Assembly: GCA_900556165.1 (NCBI GenBank)
Contig: USNP01000045.1
Span: forward strand, 1 to 5,331
DNA: 5,331 bases
Origin: an uncultured bacterium
GTDB taxonomy: Bacteria > Patescibacteriota > Saccharimonadia > Saccharimonadales > Saccharimonadaceae
Direction of reading: 5' to 3'
Shown here: positions 5,298 through 5,331 of the stretch, in pieces
Position numbering within the stretch: position 1 is the stretch's first letter
How the letters are laid out: every line of letters starts with the position of its first letter
Position numbers and translations under genes: made by a program
The notes under the pieces: generated by a model
Told to the model about the DNA's origin: nothing
Databases searched by the model: none
What the model saw: the letters and a program-made list of their open reading frames with translations, nothing else

Positions 5298-5331
5298 GTT
5301 GGTTTGCTATAAGGGTTTAAAGATTCCTCCT

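Larger units (their letters stand above)
5218..5312. repeat. Four TGCTAT-type motifs upstream of the HU-like gene
   Basis: The region holds a perfect palindrome TGCTATAGCA (5218-5227), TGCTAT (5240-5245), the inverted form TATAGCA (5286-5292) and TGCTATA (5305-5311). The first two form an inverted repeat with a 12-base loop (5222-5245) that would fold in the HU leader RNA. The spacings of 22 and 19 bases are near two DNA turns. They may be operator sites, perhaps for HU autoregulation. Confidence 0.4.

Overview
This AT-rich window (by eye about two-thirds A+T) carries six genes, all on the minus strand, so transcription runs from the right edge to the left. Most starts have strong AGGAGG-type ribosome binding sites and the promoters are standard sigma-70 type. 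Reading frames stay open under the standard code: TAA, TAG and TGA all end genes, and Trp is TGG. Small autonomous genes, a FemAB-type cell-wall enzyme, a lone cysteine desulfurase and a membrane thiol-oxidoreductase fit a reduced-genome, Gram-positive-like or Candidate Phyla Radiation bacterium such as Saccharibacteria. That placement is inference, about even odds. Recoded-UGA lineages (Gracilibacteria, Absconditabacteria) are disfavoured, and the strong Shine-Dalgarno signals argue against Bacteroidetes even though the HU gene looks Bacteroidetes-like.

Layout in transcription order (right to left). 5331-5187: upstream region of the HU gene, with four TGCTAT-type motifs and a weak hairpin. 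5186-4749: HU/IHF-like nucleoid protein with a Lys-Pro-Thr tail, followed by a strong long-stem terminator. 4649-3639: FemAB-family peptidoglycan bridge aminoacyltransferase. 3560-3186 and 3053-2418: two unrecognised small, charged, helical proteins. Each has its own near-consensus promoter and a terminator hairpin, and the two hairpins are related copies that differ by a compensatory base-pair change. 2331-1186: SufS/CsdA-like cysteine desulfurase with a TTG start and its own promoter. 1186-107: membrane-anchored DsbA-like protein with a CxxC motif, overlapping the desulfurase stop by one base (TAATG). 91-1: a near-perfect promoter firing leftwards out of the window, with a GC-rich nested hairpin at the very 5' end of its transcript.

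How the genes may fit together: FemAB builds cell-wall cross-bridges; the desulfurase/DsbA pair is a translationally coupled sulfur/thiol unit; the HU protein organises DNA. The two small orphan cassettes have no assignable role. The most unusual signals are the matched orphan cassettes, the outward promoter with its structured 5' RNA, and a roughly tenfold excess of the palindrome TTCGAA spread over all reading frames.
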